64,000 nt of DNA, from the NCBI GenBank assembly GCA_963831235.1, contig CAWHPS010000053.1, positions 15,576-79,575 of the forward strand, in the 5' to 3' direction. Of the stretch, positions 17,793 to 27,111 are shown piece by piece. The DNA comes from CAWHPS01 sp963831235. GTDB taxonomy: Bacteria > Fibrobacterota > OXYB2-FULL-49-7 > JAEUSG01. The notes beneath the pieces are model-generated. The model saw only the letters and a program-made list of their open reading frames with translations, ran no database searches and had not been told where the DNA came from. A program made the position numbers and the translations under genes. The stretch's first letter is position 1, and each line of letters begins with the position of its first letter.

Positions 17793-18440
17793 ATGAAGCG
17801 GATCGTGTGTGCAGCAATGGTACTGGCGATGTGTATGGGTTTCGCAAATGCAGAGAAAACGGTTCTTGTTGGAGCGGCTCTGAACTTATCCAACATGTCC
17901 GGTAGCGGTGACTATGAAAGTTACACTAAGGATAATGGCATGCGTGTGGGCTTTGGCATTGGTGCAAATTACCTGGTTGCTTTAAATGACAAGATGGGTG
18001 TTTTGGCTGGTCTGGCCTATGAGACAAGGGGTACATCGCAGTCAACTTCGTCAACTATGTACGGAGTAACCGTTAAGTCTGACATGACCACGGCTCTGAG
18101 TTATCTTGAAATTCCGATTCTTTTTTCCTATAAAGTGATGCCTGAATTAGCTGTCAATGTAGGTCCCCAGCTTGGCATGCTTCTTAGCGCAAAAACTACC
18201 GGTACCGTTTCAGTCGCCGGTACATCCACGGATGTTGATGTTGATGTGAAAGATGGTATGTCCGGTATGGATCTGGGGCTCACCCTTGGTGTTGGATATA
18301 CAATAGCCAACATGGTTGTGGTTGGGGCCAGCTACACCCTTGGTCTGCTAAACACAGACAAGGATCCTCCTTCCGGCGTTGATGGCTCGATCACAAATTC
18401 AAATATTCAGATCAACGCTGCTTATATTTTAAAATTCTAA
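17793..18440 (+). CDS. Outer-membrane beta-barrel protein
   Basis: A 215-residue protein with a clear signal peptide (residues 1-20, cut after FANA) and alternating hydrophobic strands, like the small 8-stranded porin-like family (OMP beta-barrel / PorT-like). Blocks such as LSYLEIPILFSYKV and a C-terminal strand ending in Phe (INAAYILKF) support outer-membrane insertion. It has its own promoter and its own terminator and so is a single-gene unit, probably well expressed. The ligand is unknown. Confidence 0.85.
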   Translation: MKRIVCAAMVLAMCMGFANAEKTVLVGAALNLSNMSGSGDYESYTKDNGMRVGFGIGANYLVALNDKMGVLAGLAYETRGTSQSTSSTMYGVTVKSDMTTALSYLEIPILFSYKVMPELAVNVGPQLGMLLSAKTTGTVSVAGTSTDVDVDVKDGMSGMDLGLTLGVGYTIANMVVVGASYTLGLLNTDKDPPSGVDGSITNSNIQINAAYILKF

Positions 18441-18461
18441 TCTGAAATTAGATTTTTAATG

Positions 18462-18489
18462 AAAAAGGCTGGCTATGCCAGCCTTTTTT
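18462..18489 (+). terminator. Rho-independent terminator after the beta-barrel gene
   Basis: Stem AAAAAGGCTGG / CCAGCCTTTTT with a short CTATG-centred loop and a T run, 20 bases after the stop. Confidence 0.88.
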
Positions 18490-18608
18490 ATTTGTGCATA
18501 CTTGCTATATGTAGGTGCTAACTTTTAACCATACTCAATTTGCACTGCTTTATGATAGTTATAACTTTACAGGTTATATTATATTTGTATTAATAAGTTA
18601 TTGTTATT

Positions 18609-18638
18609 CAAGGGATAAATATATATATTTATCCCTTG
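18609..18638. promoter_or_regulatory. Perfect 30-bp palindrome upstream of the HDOD gene
   Basis: Fifteen bases (CAAGGGATAAATATA) are followed directly by their exact reverse complement. It lies 48 bases before the ATG at 18686, inside an AT-rich leader. It could be an operator for a dimeric regulator or a transcript hairpin; which one is not decidable here. Confidence 0.6.
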
Positions 18639-18685
18639 TCAATAATTTGGAAAACTAAGGATAAACTTTCGGAATAAACCAGATC

Positions 18686-20416
18686 ATGGTTAAAGTACTG
18701 CTTATTTCAACAAACAAACGAGAATCCGAGGTGCTTTCACTCGCCTTTCAGCAAAAGGCCATGAAAGTCATTCATTCAGAACCCAATTATGCCAACTACG
18801 TAAGAAGCCTGCAATATCTACCGGATATCCTGCTCATGGAAATGACACAGGCCTACAACGAGCAGGTGTATTTTGTACGGCTGCTTAAGAAAAACAAACG
18901 CACAACCAAGGTCCCAATACTGACTTATGGCAATCATACTAACCAGGAGGTTATCAAGCAGTTTTATCTTAACGGGGTAAATAAATATTATATGCGCCCA
19001 ATCCGTTTCGGGGATGTGCTGCAGGATTTTAATGTTTACCTGAAGGGTAAGGGCGTTGTTGTTGAAGACAAGAGCGGTGCAGATAAACAGAGCAAGGCGG
19101 AGGACATCGCCCTCATTTTGAACAAGGAAAAAATGGCCTCCGACAAGCTTGAGGTCATGCTTAAGCATATTGGCAAACTCATGGTCTTTCCCTTTACCGT
19201 AAACCGGATACTTAAAATAGCGGATGATGATAAAAGCGGCGCTCCTGAGCTATCCAAGATCATAAAGACTGATCAGGCCATGACAACAACCATTCTCAAG
19301 GTTGCCAATTCCGTTATTTTTGCGAGCAGGGATCGCAAGATTGCGGACATTCGCGAGGCTGTTGTCAGGATAGGCTTTCGCGAAACAAAGAACATCGCGC
19401 TCTCAATGATGATTATGAAGCTCTTTTCCAAAAATGAAAAGAGCGCAGGCTACAACAGGATGGATTTCTGGTATCACTCTCTTGCCGTAGGCGTAATAGC
19501 TGAAAAGATTGCAAAGACAGCAGGCTACAAGAATACCGAAGAGGCGTTTATTGCAGGGCTTCTTCATGATTTCGGTGTGCTCATGTTCGACGAATTCTTC
19601 TCGGAATTATTGGATAGATCAATGGAAATAGCAACAAAAACCGGAACATCCTTTATACAGGCCGAGAAGGACTTGATGGGCATAACCCATAATGATCTTG
19701 CAGCGCGCCTTTTTGAGGCGTGGAACATCCCAAGAAATATTGGCGAGAGTGTCAAATATCAGATGGAATTTTCCATTTTCAAATCCGATGCGGATCAGGA
19801 ATTAACACGGCTTGTCAGAATTGTCGGCGTGGCGAACGTGCTTGCAAAGACAATGGATATCGGCAAAGAGTGTGATCAATGGATACAGGCAGTCCCCAAC
19901 GATATTATGGAAGAGCTTCGCTATCCGGCGGGTTTTCGAGGCGCCTTCTTTGATGAAGTTTATGCCGGGATTACAATGTATAGCCGTTTCCTCGGGCTGG
20001 ATCCAAGGGCTTTCCCTGAACCAAAATCTCTTCAGGATGATAAGGCCAGATATAAAATCATGATTGTGAACAAAGCCAAAAGACTTTTCGAACCGCACAT
20101 GCTTTATGTCAATAATCTTGGTTGTCCGACAATAAAAGAGACGCCACTTTCCGAGATAACCAATGCCGAAGAATTGCCAGTGCTCATAATAATGAATGCG
20201 GACGAAAAGACGGTTGTAAATGATCTTGTTCCTTATCTGCCCAATGCAAAGGCGGGGCCTGTTCAACATAAACCGGTACAGGTGCTTTTATTTCATGACG
20301 CAGACGGTGAAGTCGCGGGTTTGCCGGAGCACCCATCCATAAAGCGGCTCTCCAAAATTCTTGACTTAAGGCAGATTGATTTTGCAGTTGAAACTCTTTT
20401 GCCCCCAGTAATCTAA
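18686..20416 (+). CDS. Receiver-like domain plus HDOD signalling protein
   Basis: A 576-residue protein. Residues about 1-125 have a receiver-like fold, but the phospho-acceptor region reads ILLMEMTQ, so the usual Asp is missing. An HDOD domain follows (about 155-360: FPFTVNRILKIADDDKSG, DQAMTTTILKVANSV, GLLHDFGVLMFDEF); here the HD pair His-Asp is kept, as in some HDOD proteins with relics of phosphodiesterase sites. The C-terminal 150 residues are unassigned. It is followed closely by a SpoIIE-type phosphatase, so both probably belong to one signalling unit. Confidence 0.85.
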   Translation: MVKVLLISTNKRESEVLSLAFQQKAMKVIHSEPNYANYVRSLQYLPDILLMEMTQAYNEQVYFVRLLKKNKRTTKVPILTYGNHTNQEVIKQFYLNGVNKYYMRPIRFGDVLQDFNVYLKGKGVVVEDKSGADKQSKAEDIALILNKEKMASDKLEVMLKHIGKLMVFPFTVNRILKIADDDKSGAPELSKIIKTDQAMTTTILKVANSVIFASRDRKIADIREAVVRIGFRETKNIALSMMIMKLFSKNEKSAGYNRMDFWYHSLAVGVIAEKIAKTAGYKNTEEAFIAGLLHDFGVLMFDEFFSELLDRSMEIATKTGTSFIQAEKDLMGITHNDLAARLFEAWNIPRNIGESVKYQMEFSIFKSDADQELTRLVRIVGVANVLAKTMDIGKECDQWIQAVPNDIMEELRYPAGFRGAFFDEVYAGITMYSRFLGLDPRAFPEPKSLQDDKARYKIMIVNKAKRLFEPHMLYVNNLGCPTIKETPLSEITNAEELPVLIIMNADEKTVVNDLVPYLPNAKAGPVQHKPVQVLLFHDADGEVAGLPEHPSIKRLSKILDLRQIDFAVETLLPPVI

Positions 20417-20545
20417 ACAATAACCCGAGGTAATTTTATCAATCCGATATATTTTCCTGTTTTCCTTTCAATAAGCCGGCTCCTGATTTTTGCGCTTTTC
20501 ATCCATTCGGCGCTTGCTGAAGGTAAAGACATCATAAGGGGAAGG

Positions 20546-22411
20546 GTGCAGATACTTTTCACCTTTCTTGCTTTTGCAGTGCTGGCATTGGGTGAGCTCA
20601 CTCTTTCAATTTGTGGTATCGCAATCAGGGGATTTCAGGATTTTCCAATTCGGAACATGTTTGAAATTGCCGCACTTCTTACAATGTCGTACGCATGCAA
20701 CTATGATCGCAACAGACTGAACAACCGGCATTTGCGGAACATCTCGGCTTACTATATTCTCACATTATGTCTGGCAGCAGGGATTTTCTTTCTTTTCAGG
20801 GAGGAGCTTTCAAAGGTCATCCTTTACGGCATTGAAGTGTTGTTGTTTTCAAAATATCTTATCAATGCATCCGAAAAGGTTGATGCTTCATTTCAGAGAT
20901 GGGAACTCATCGTCCTCGGGGCTTCGCTGCTTTTTTTCATGATGGATCTATTTCTAAGGTTATGGGACGGATACGTCAGCATTTTAATTACGGCTTCCGT
21001 AACAGGTTTTTCCATTGTTTTTCTGTCCTATCTTATCAGGGAACACAAGACAAAGACTGAAAAAGCCATATCCATGAGGGATCGAGAGATTGAAATATTC
21101 GCGGACATAACCAAGAAGCTAAATTCCAATTTCAAGCTTAAAGCCCTTCTCGACAATTTTGTCGAGGAAATATGCAAAATACTCGACGCTTATTCAGCTG
21201 CATTGTATATCGATAAGACACTTGTAACCGGCAGGTCCAATACGCAGCTTTCCGGAGAGCTTATATGTGAAGCCATTCAGGGTTTTTATCCCCCTGTGGC
21301 AGCTGTCAACGAACGGGCGGTAACCAAACTTGAATTCCTTCATAAAGCAGTGCAGTCTTACACGGTAAAGTCCGGAGAAGGGGTCATAGGAAGGGTCTAT
21401 AATAGCGGACAGGCCGAACTTTTAAAAGACCTTGATCGCGATCCGGGTTTTATCCAGACCATTCCTCAGGTGGCAATCACAAAAACAATCCTTACAATGC
21501 CGCTCATGAGGCAGGGGGTGGTTTACGGAACGCTTCAATTGGTCAACAAAAACGACGGGGAAAATTTCACCCAGGATAATTTTCAGTTCGCTGAAATGAT
21601 TACTGATCAGGCGAGCCTTGCAATCTACAATACGTTTCTGTTACAGGAACGCGAACGTAAGCTTGAAACCGATGCTGATCTCAAGGCTGCCCAGGACATC
21701 CAGCTTTCTCTGATACCAAGGGAATTGCCCCCATCCGACTATCTCGATATTGCCAAATATTTTTCACCCACAAAACAGATTGGGGGCGATTACTACGATT
21801 TTATTCGCATCGACGACAAGCACCTTGGTATTATTGTGGCTGATGTATCGGGCAAAGGTGTCACGGGCGGACTTGTCATGAGTGTAATGCGGACAATCAT
21901 GCGCATGGTCGCGCCCAATAATTATTCGCCCATGCATGTTTTAAAAGAGCTTAATCAGGGCGTATCCATTGCCGTCAAGGAAAAGCACATGTTCATAACC
22001 GTCATGTACTGCATCTTCAGCGAGGAGACAAAGACAGTAAAGGTTTGCAGAGCAGGGCATAATCCTCTTTTGCATTGCAAGGGCTCCACAGGCGAGATAT
22101 TGCTCTATAAGCCTGAGGGAATTGCCCTTGGAATAATAGATTCAGGGACTTTTGCCAGGCTTACAAAGGAAATCGAAGTACCATATCAAAGCGGAGACAG
22201 TTTTTTCCTTTATACCGACGGTGTAGTGGAGGAGTTTGATGCAAACAAACGCATGTTCGGGGATGACCGTCTTCGCAAGCATTTGTCAGCATTTGCAGGC
22301 AAACCGTCTGAAGATGTTGTTCGGACACTGATCGAAGATTTAACCCAGTTCCGCGGCGAAGATCGTGACCAGCATGACGACATTGCTGTTATAAATATCA
22401 GGGCACTTTAA
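20546..22411 (+). CDS. Membrane GAF-domain protein with SpoIIE-type PP2C phosphatase
   Basis: A 621-residue regulator. About five or six membrane helices occupy residues 1-165, a short coiled region follows, then a GAF domain (about 190-365) and a PP2C/SpoIIE phosphatase domain (about 385-621) with AAQDIQLSLIPRELPP, IGGDYYDF, VADVSGKGV, and FLYTDGVVE. Such enzymes dephosphorylate STAS anti-sigma antagonists. The GTG at 20546 is given as start, but the frame is open and hydrophobic back to 20438, where an ATC codon has a well-placed GAGGT ribosome site; the protein may be 36 residues longer. Confidence 0.85.
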   Translation: MQILFTFLAFAVLALGELTLSICGIAIRGFQDFPIRNMFEIAALLTMSYACNYDRNRLNNRHLRNISAYYILTLCLAAGIFFLFREELSKVILYGIEVLLFSKYLINASEKVDASFQRWELIVLGASLLFFMMDLFLRLWDGYVSILITASVTGFSIVFLSYLIREHKTKTEKAISMRDREIEIFADITKKLNSNFKLKALLDNFVEEICKILDAYSAALYIDKTLVTGRSNTQLSGELICEAIQGFYPPVAAVNERAVTKLEFLHKAVQSYTVKSGEGVIGRVYNSGQAELLKDLDRDPGFIQTIPQVAITKTILTMPLMRQGVVYGTLQLVNKNDGENFTQDNFQFAEMITDQASLAIYNTFLLQERERKLETDADLKAAQDIQLSLIPRELPPSDYLDIAKYFSPTKQIGGDYYDFIRIDDKHLGIIVADVSGKGVTGGLVMSVMRTIMRMVAPNNYSPMHVLKELNQGVSIAVKEKHMFITVMYCIFSEETKTVKVCRAGHNPLLHCKGSTGEILLYKPEGIALGIIDSGTFARLTKEIEVPYQSGDSFFLYTDGVVEEFDANKRMFGDDRLRKHLSAFAGKPSEDVVRTLIEDLTQFRGEDRDQHDDIAVINIRAL

Positions 22412-22476
22412 TAAAATCATTTGGAAGATGGTTGAATTGGCATAGCTCAATTATCTATAATTAGAAATTCAAGTTA

Positions 22477-22560
22477 AGAGTTAAAAGGTAAAAGTTGATA
22501 GTTAAAAGGTAGTAAGGAAGAATCTTCACTCTCAACTATTAACTATCAACTTTTAACTCT
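22477..22560. repeat. Inverted repeat between signalling and transport operons
   Basis: Left arm 22477-22505 and right arm 22539-22560 are inverted copies of AGAGTTAAAAGTTGATAGTT-like sequence; the left arm has a 7-base insertion. The stretch CAACTTTTAACTCT also occurs at 9825-9838, so this is a dispersed repeat. Confidence 0.7.
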
Positions 22561-22592
22561 CCCTTAGACTGTGACAAATTATTTAGAAACTT

Positions 22593-24989
22593 ATGACTGA
22601 CAAAGATAAAAGCAAACCTGCGGAAGCTACGACATACAACACAAACAAGTCCTACACACAGCTGGTTTACGGCAGGTATATTTTTATAGCCAAGATTGCG
22701 GGGCTTGCATTTGCCATCCTCCTTGCAATTTATTTGATTCTGACCAACATCGGTAAATCCTTCCGGACCAACGAAAAAATGCTTACCATTGAGCAGTATC
22801 TCTCTCTTGCGGAAAAGCAGCGTTCTCAATTTCGTATTAAACTCCAACTCTCACTTCTTTCAGACCTCCTGAGTTATCGTTCTGATACGATAATAATTGC
22901 TATCAATGATATGAAATATCTGCTGCCGGATAAACCAGGTGCATATAAATATCCTGAAGAGAGGGCCATTTATAACGGTATGCTTGATGCCCTGGAACTT
23001 GCTTTAAAACGATCGCTTCTTGAATTGCAGTTCCCATTTGTATTAACTCGTGTTCTGCATCAGGATTCCCTGAAAAATATTGACTTGTCGGGTTATAAGA
23101 AATTTGATACGTTTTTTCCTTTATATATCACAAAAAAAATCAAAACCTTTTACAGGATCACACCGGTTTCGGATAATCCGTCAAAAAAAACCGTTGATAT
23201 TTATCTGCCGGATTCAATTGCGGTTTGTTTCAACGAACTTTATAACAATCATACATCGGAAAAGATATTTGATAAATATGTTGGTACCGGTTTGACCGGA
23301 TCGTATAAATATCTGTCACCAAATGAATTTGAAAAACTTTCGAATGAAGATCAAAAGGAACAGAGGCGCGCATTTCTTGCGCTGTCTGATGAAGAAAAAA
23401 ACAAAGTCCGCCATATAGAAGTGCCGGTGTCATCTGAACTGGCTTGTCAGGCTTGGGACGAACCGCCTGGCAGCCATTTCAATACCCTGATTGAACGTAA
23501 GATTCATGAGCTTGAAATCACACCTCTGTTGTCTCCTTACTATAATATGGCCACTTTTGCGTTGGTGTATCCGATGGCCAGGGTTTACAATAAGAATTTC
23601 ATTGCATCCGGTGCCAATCTTAATTCCGTCATGCTTGTCGGGCTTAAATCGGGCCGTGCTCCATCGCAATACACCCTCGAACGAAAGGACTGTCCTAAAA
23701 TTCTTAAACTGGGCATGTATGCTGATATCACGGATGTTATAGAAGGGTGGGATCAGGTAAAGCGTTTTCCGAAATTCCCTTTCAGAGCGGTTACATATAA
23801 AGACAGGGTTTACGGTATTCCTTCAGGAGTTCTTACAACCGACTGTATTGAATACCGCAGGGACTGGCTGGAAGAACCTGGGATAGTCGAATGGTTTAAG
23901 AAAAAGGGATGGATTCATCCGGTTGACGGGCGTCCTTATATACCACTTGAGTGGACTTATGATGATTTCAGGGTCATAAGCAAACTTATTTCAGATAACG
24001 ACCCTACCAAAAAACGGAAAGGTTTTGTTGACCGGCCAGGCCCCATGATGTATCTTGATGCCAATTCTATTTTTCATATTGCATTCATAAGCCACTACTA
24101 CAAACCAAATCCCACACAAGCCACAACCTGGATTTTCGACAAGGAGAATCCTGTGTACAGGGAGGGCATGAAAACAGTTCACGATATGTTCTGGTTCGAT
24201 AAATCAATACGCACCGGAGTGGAAATCAATTACACCAGCGCCCAGGAGGATTTTAATGGTGGAAGGGTGGGTATGGCTTATATTGTTTCAACGGGTGTGC
24301 TTTATAATGCATTGATGAAGAAATACACCATTTTTGGAAAGCAACGGCCTTATAGTGAAATAGTAGGGCTTACCGGTATTCCCGGTTGCAACAACTTCCC
24401 CAACCTGAATCCAGGGGACTGCAAGATGCTTGGGTTCAATCCCAATCTTAATCGTGATCAGTTGAAACTCGCAGTTGAATGGGTGAAAAAACGTTCTTAT
24501 GGTGATTTCGTCAATAATAGCATGTTTTATGAGGTAAAGGAAGCCAAGACGCTGGGTGGGGAAAGCATTCTATACAGGAACGCCATTTCCTCTATTTATG
24601 ATATGGATTACAAACAATTCAATATTGATTTCCGTTCTGTATTCAATCCCATATATCTGGAGTTTTACGATAATCTCCGCGAGGCTCAGAAATATCCGCC
24701 TCCTCCGCAGATGGAGCAATATGGGCTAACCGAACCGCTAACCCGCATGGTTTCAGAACAGATTGAAACCATGTTCCAGAAGGTCCAGATGGACTCCCTG
24801 CCCGACTACAACCGTATTCTAACCGAGACAGCCAATTATATAAATACAACGCTGCTTAATTTCAAAGACGAAAATTCCCTGGAGAAAATTAAACGCATGT
24901 ACGATGACACGGAAAAGCATTTTGCAAAATATCTTCCTGAATATCTGCCGTTCCTGAAAGCGGAAAATCAACGAAAAAAGATATGGTGA
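22593..24989 (+). CDS. Membrane-anchored extracellular solute-binding-like protein
   Basis: A 798-residue protein. A short cytoplasmic tail is followed by one membrane helix (about 31-50), an unassigned helical region (about 55-330), then a region resembling family-1 sugar-binding proteins of ABC transporters (about 340-650; LGMYADITDVIEGWDQ, AVTYKDRVYGIPSGVLTTD, WTYDDFRVISKLI). Two sugar-type permease genes follow directly, supporting a transport role. Normal binding proteins are about 420 residues and are lipoproteins or free in the periplasm; the anchor and the large extra domain are unusual. The substrate is unknown. Confidence 0.75.
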   Translation: MTDKDKSKPAEATTYNTNKSYTQLVYGRYIFIAKIAGLAFAILLAIYLILTNIGKSFRTNEKMLTIEQYLSLAEKQRSQFRIKLQLSLLSDLLSYRSDTIIIAINDMKYLLPDKPGAYKYPEERAIYNGMLDALELALKRSLLELQFPFVLTRVLHQDSLKNIDLSGYKKFDTFFPLYITKKIKTFYRITPVSDNPSKKTVDIYLPDSIAVCFNELYNNHTSEKIFDKYVGTGLTGSYKYLSPNEFEKLSNEDQKEQRRAFLALSDEEKNKVRHIEVPVSSELACQAWDEPPGSHFNTLIERKIHELEITPLLSPYYNMATFALVYPMARVYNKNFIASGANLNSVMLVGLKSGRAPSQYTLERKDCPKILKLGMYADITDVIEGWDQVKRFPKFPFRAVTYKDRVYGIPSGVLTTDCIEYRRDWLEEPGIVEWFKKKGWIHPVDGRPYIPLEWTYDDFRVISKLISDNDPTKKRKGFVDRPGPMMYLDANSIFHIAFISHYYKPNPTQATTWIFDKENPVYREGMKTVHDMFWFDKSIRTGVEINYTSAQEDFNGGRVGMAYIVSTGVLYNALMKKYTIFGKQRPYSEIVGLTGIPGCNNFPNLNPGDCKMLGFNPNLNRDQLKLAVEWVKKRSYGDFVNNSMFYEVKEAKTLGGESILYRNAISSIYDMDYKQFNIDFRSVFNPIYLEFYDNLREAQKYPPPPQMEQYGLTEPLTRMVSEQIETMFQKVQMDSLPDYNRILTETANYINTTLLNFKDENSLEKIKRMYDDTEKHFAKYLPEYLPFLKAENQRKKIW

Positions 24990-24993
24990 CAAC

Positions 24994-26073
24994 ATGAACC
25001 AGGCAAACCAGAACAAACAGTACAAATTGCGCGCTTTTCTTTTCAGGTGGGGAATAAGCGCCCCCGGTCTTGGCGCTCAACTTATTTTCGGCTGGCTGCC
25101 GCTTATTATTGGCGTACTTGTGTCATTCCAGACCTTTAATTTCCAGCATTCGGAATGGTGCGGTTTTGATAATTATAAAGCCGTACTTAACGATCCCATG
25201 TCAACCCCATTTTCAGTCAAACTTGCAAAACAGCATTATATGGATTCTGTCAAGGATTACCAGCTGGAACATATAATTTCTCCAAATCCGGCACTCAAGG
25301 CGTGGTATTCCATTCGTTCGGTTTATTTCGGGTTGGGTGTTGTCTGGCGCAATACAATACTTTATGTGGTAATGGTACTGGCGCTGGTTTTCTTTGTGCC
25401 CATTATTGTGTCAATACTTCTTATGGAAATGCGACCGTGGGTGATCCGAATAATGATGATTTTATGGTTTATCCCGATCTCCGGAATGGCTTCCATAATA
25501 CTTCTTAAGTATTTTTATAATGTTGATTACGGACTTTTAAATGGGCTTCTTGCAAAGGTTTATAATTTATTGGGCACACCCGAGGCACAGCGGGAATTCC
25601 CGCGTTATCTTAATTCGCCGAACACGGCAATGCTATGTCTTGTCCTGCCGAACCTTATCATGTACACACCCGGTCTTGTTTACATAACTGCTCTTCAAGG
25701 GGTTCCTCAGGATTTATACGATGCTGCTGAAATCGATGGGTGCGGCTTTTTTCAGAAGATATGGAATGTCACCCTTCCCCGTATCCGTCCGATAATCGTG
25801 ACACTTCTGATTCTTTCAATATTAGGGGCTTTCCAGGTTTTAGGTGAAGTCATGATCATGACACAGGGCGGGCCGGGTAATAAAACAATGGTCATGGGAT
25901 ATTATATCTATAAAATGACTTTTGATTATCTTGAAGTGGGTAAAGGCAACGCGCTTGCATGTGTCTTCTTTGTTTTTCTTATGACACTCACCATTCTTCA
26001 GCGCATTTATATTAAAGAAGATAATGATAAAGGCGAATCCAAGGAAACTTTAAAGCTGATTAAGGAAGGCTGA
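24994..26073 (+). CDS. Sugar-type ABC transporter permease (MalF/UgpA-like)
   Basis: A 359-residue inner-membrane permease. The coupling loop reads DLYDAAEIDGCGFFQKIWNVTLP, the EAA motif that contacts the ATPase. Six or so helices are present; an extra 60-residue segment after the first helix (about 50-110) is longer than usual. It starts 4 bases after the binding-protein gene. No ATPase gene is in the operon, so a shared MsmX-like ATPase elsewhere is expected. Confidence 0.9.
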   Translation: MNQANQNKQYKLRAFLFRWGISAPGLGAQLIFGWLPLIIGVLVSFQTFNFQHSEWCGFDNYKAVLNDPMSTPFSVKLAKQHYMDSVKDYQLEHIISPNPALKAWYSIRSVYFGLGVVWRNTILYVVMVLALVFFVPIIVSILLMEMRPWVIRIMMILWFIPISGMASIILLKYFYNVDYGLLNGLLAKVYNLLGTPEAQREFPRYLNSPNTAMLCLVLPNLIMYTPGLVYITALQGVPQDLYDAAEIDGCGFFQKIWNVTLPRIRPIIVTLLILSILGAFQVLGEVMIMTQGGPGNKTMVMGYYIYKMTFDYLEVGKGNALACVFFVFLMTLTILQRIYIKEDNDKGESKETLKLIKEG

Positions 26074-26077
26074 TTCC

Positions 26078-27106
26078 ATGCCATTGATACCTCAAATAGG
26101 CCGAAAACACATCAGGGTGCGCACGCTCCTGTTCTGCATCACCGGTTTTCTTTGGGTAGGAGTGGCCATGCATCTGTTTCCATTCTGGTGGATGATATCA
26201 ACATCTTTAAAAACTACCATGGAACTTTTTACAAATCCAGCCGGATTTATACCTAAAGAGGTTTCTTTTGCATCCTATAAGCTTCTTTTCAGTACACTTA
26301 CGGGATCTAAAATGGCAGCTGCTGGAGGGGGATTGGCGCTTTTTAAATACCCCATGACCCTTTATATAAAAAACTCATTTATTCTTGCTATTGGGGTTTT
26401 AAGCGTACAGATCCCGGTCACGCTTGTTCTTGCTTATGCCACTTCGCGTCTCCATACGCCAAGAACCAGAACAATCATCTTTTTTATATGTGTGTCAACA
26501 ATGATGATTCCCTATCAGGTGAAAATGGTTCCTTCTTTTCTGCTTCTGTCACATTTTCCATGGCCCACTGATTATGTGCCCAATATACCCTTTACTGATT
26601 TGAAATTCCCTTCATATTCTTTTGTAGGTAGTTTATGGGGGGTTATTCTTCCGGTTACATTCAATGGCTATAACTTTCTTATATTAAAAGGTTTTTTTGA
26701 TACAATTGACAAGGAATATATCGAAGCCGCCCGGATAGACGGTTGCGGAGAATTTACAATAATCACGCAGATTATTCTTCCGCTTGCAAGGCCGGTCATA
26801 GCATTTACCTGTTATACGGCCTTTATAAGTGCCTGGAACAACTTCATGGGGCCGTGGATTATTCTCCAGAACGATCAGGAAAAATGGCCTCTTGCCGTGA
26901 TTATTTATCATCTGCAGGCCTTTCTTACCTCCAACAGTTCCTCACAGGCAACCAGCGATGCTGCGGAGGCCATGAGGGCTGCCGGCGCGGGTTATAATGC
27001 GCTTATGGCAATGGCCATCATAGAATGTATTCCAGTGCTCATGCTTTTCATCTTCTTCCGCGAGCAGATTATGAAGGGGGTCAAGATGAAGGGATTGAAA
27101 GCATAA
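26078..27106 (+). CDS. Sugar-type ABC transporter permease (MalG-like)
   Basis: A 342-residue partner permease. It has the typical N-terminal FPFWWMISTSLKT, the EAA loop EYIEAARIDGCGEFTIITQIILPLA, and FISAWNNFMGPWIIL. Two insertions (a Gly/Ala-rich one around 82-92 and a Ser/Ala-rich one around 288-310) lengthen it beyond the usual 270-300 residues. It starts 4 bases after the first permease, so the two are likely co-translated. Confidence 0.92.
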   Translation: MPLIPQIGRKHIRVRTLLFCITGFLWVGVAMHLFPFWWMISTSLKTTMELFTNPAGFIPKEVSFASYKLLFSTLTGSKMAAAGGGLALFKYPMTLYIKNSFILAIGVLSVQIPVTLVLAYATSRLHTPRTRTIIFFICVSTMMIPYQVKMVPSFLLLSHFPWPTDYVPNIPFTDLKFPSYSFVGSLWGVILPVTFNGYNFLILKGFFDTIDKEYIEAARIDGCGEFTIITQIILPLARPVIAFTCYTAFISAWNNFMGPWIILQNDQEKWPLAVIIYHLQAFLTSNSSSQATSDAAEAMRAAGAGYNALMAMAIIECIPVLMLFIFFREQIMKGVKMKGLKA

Positions 27107-27111
27107 ATAGA

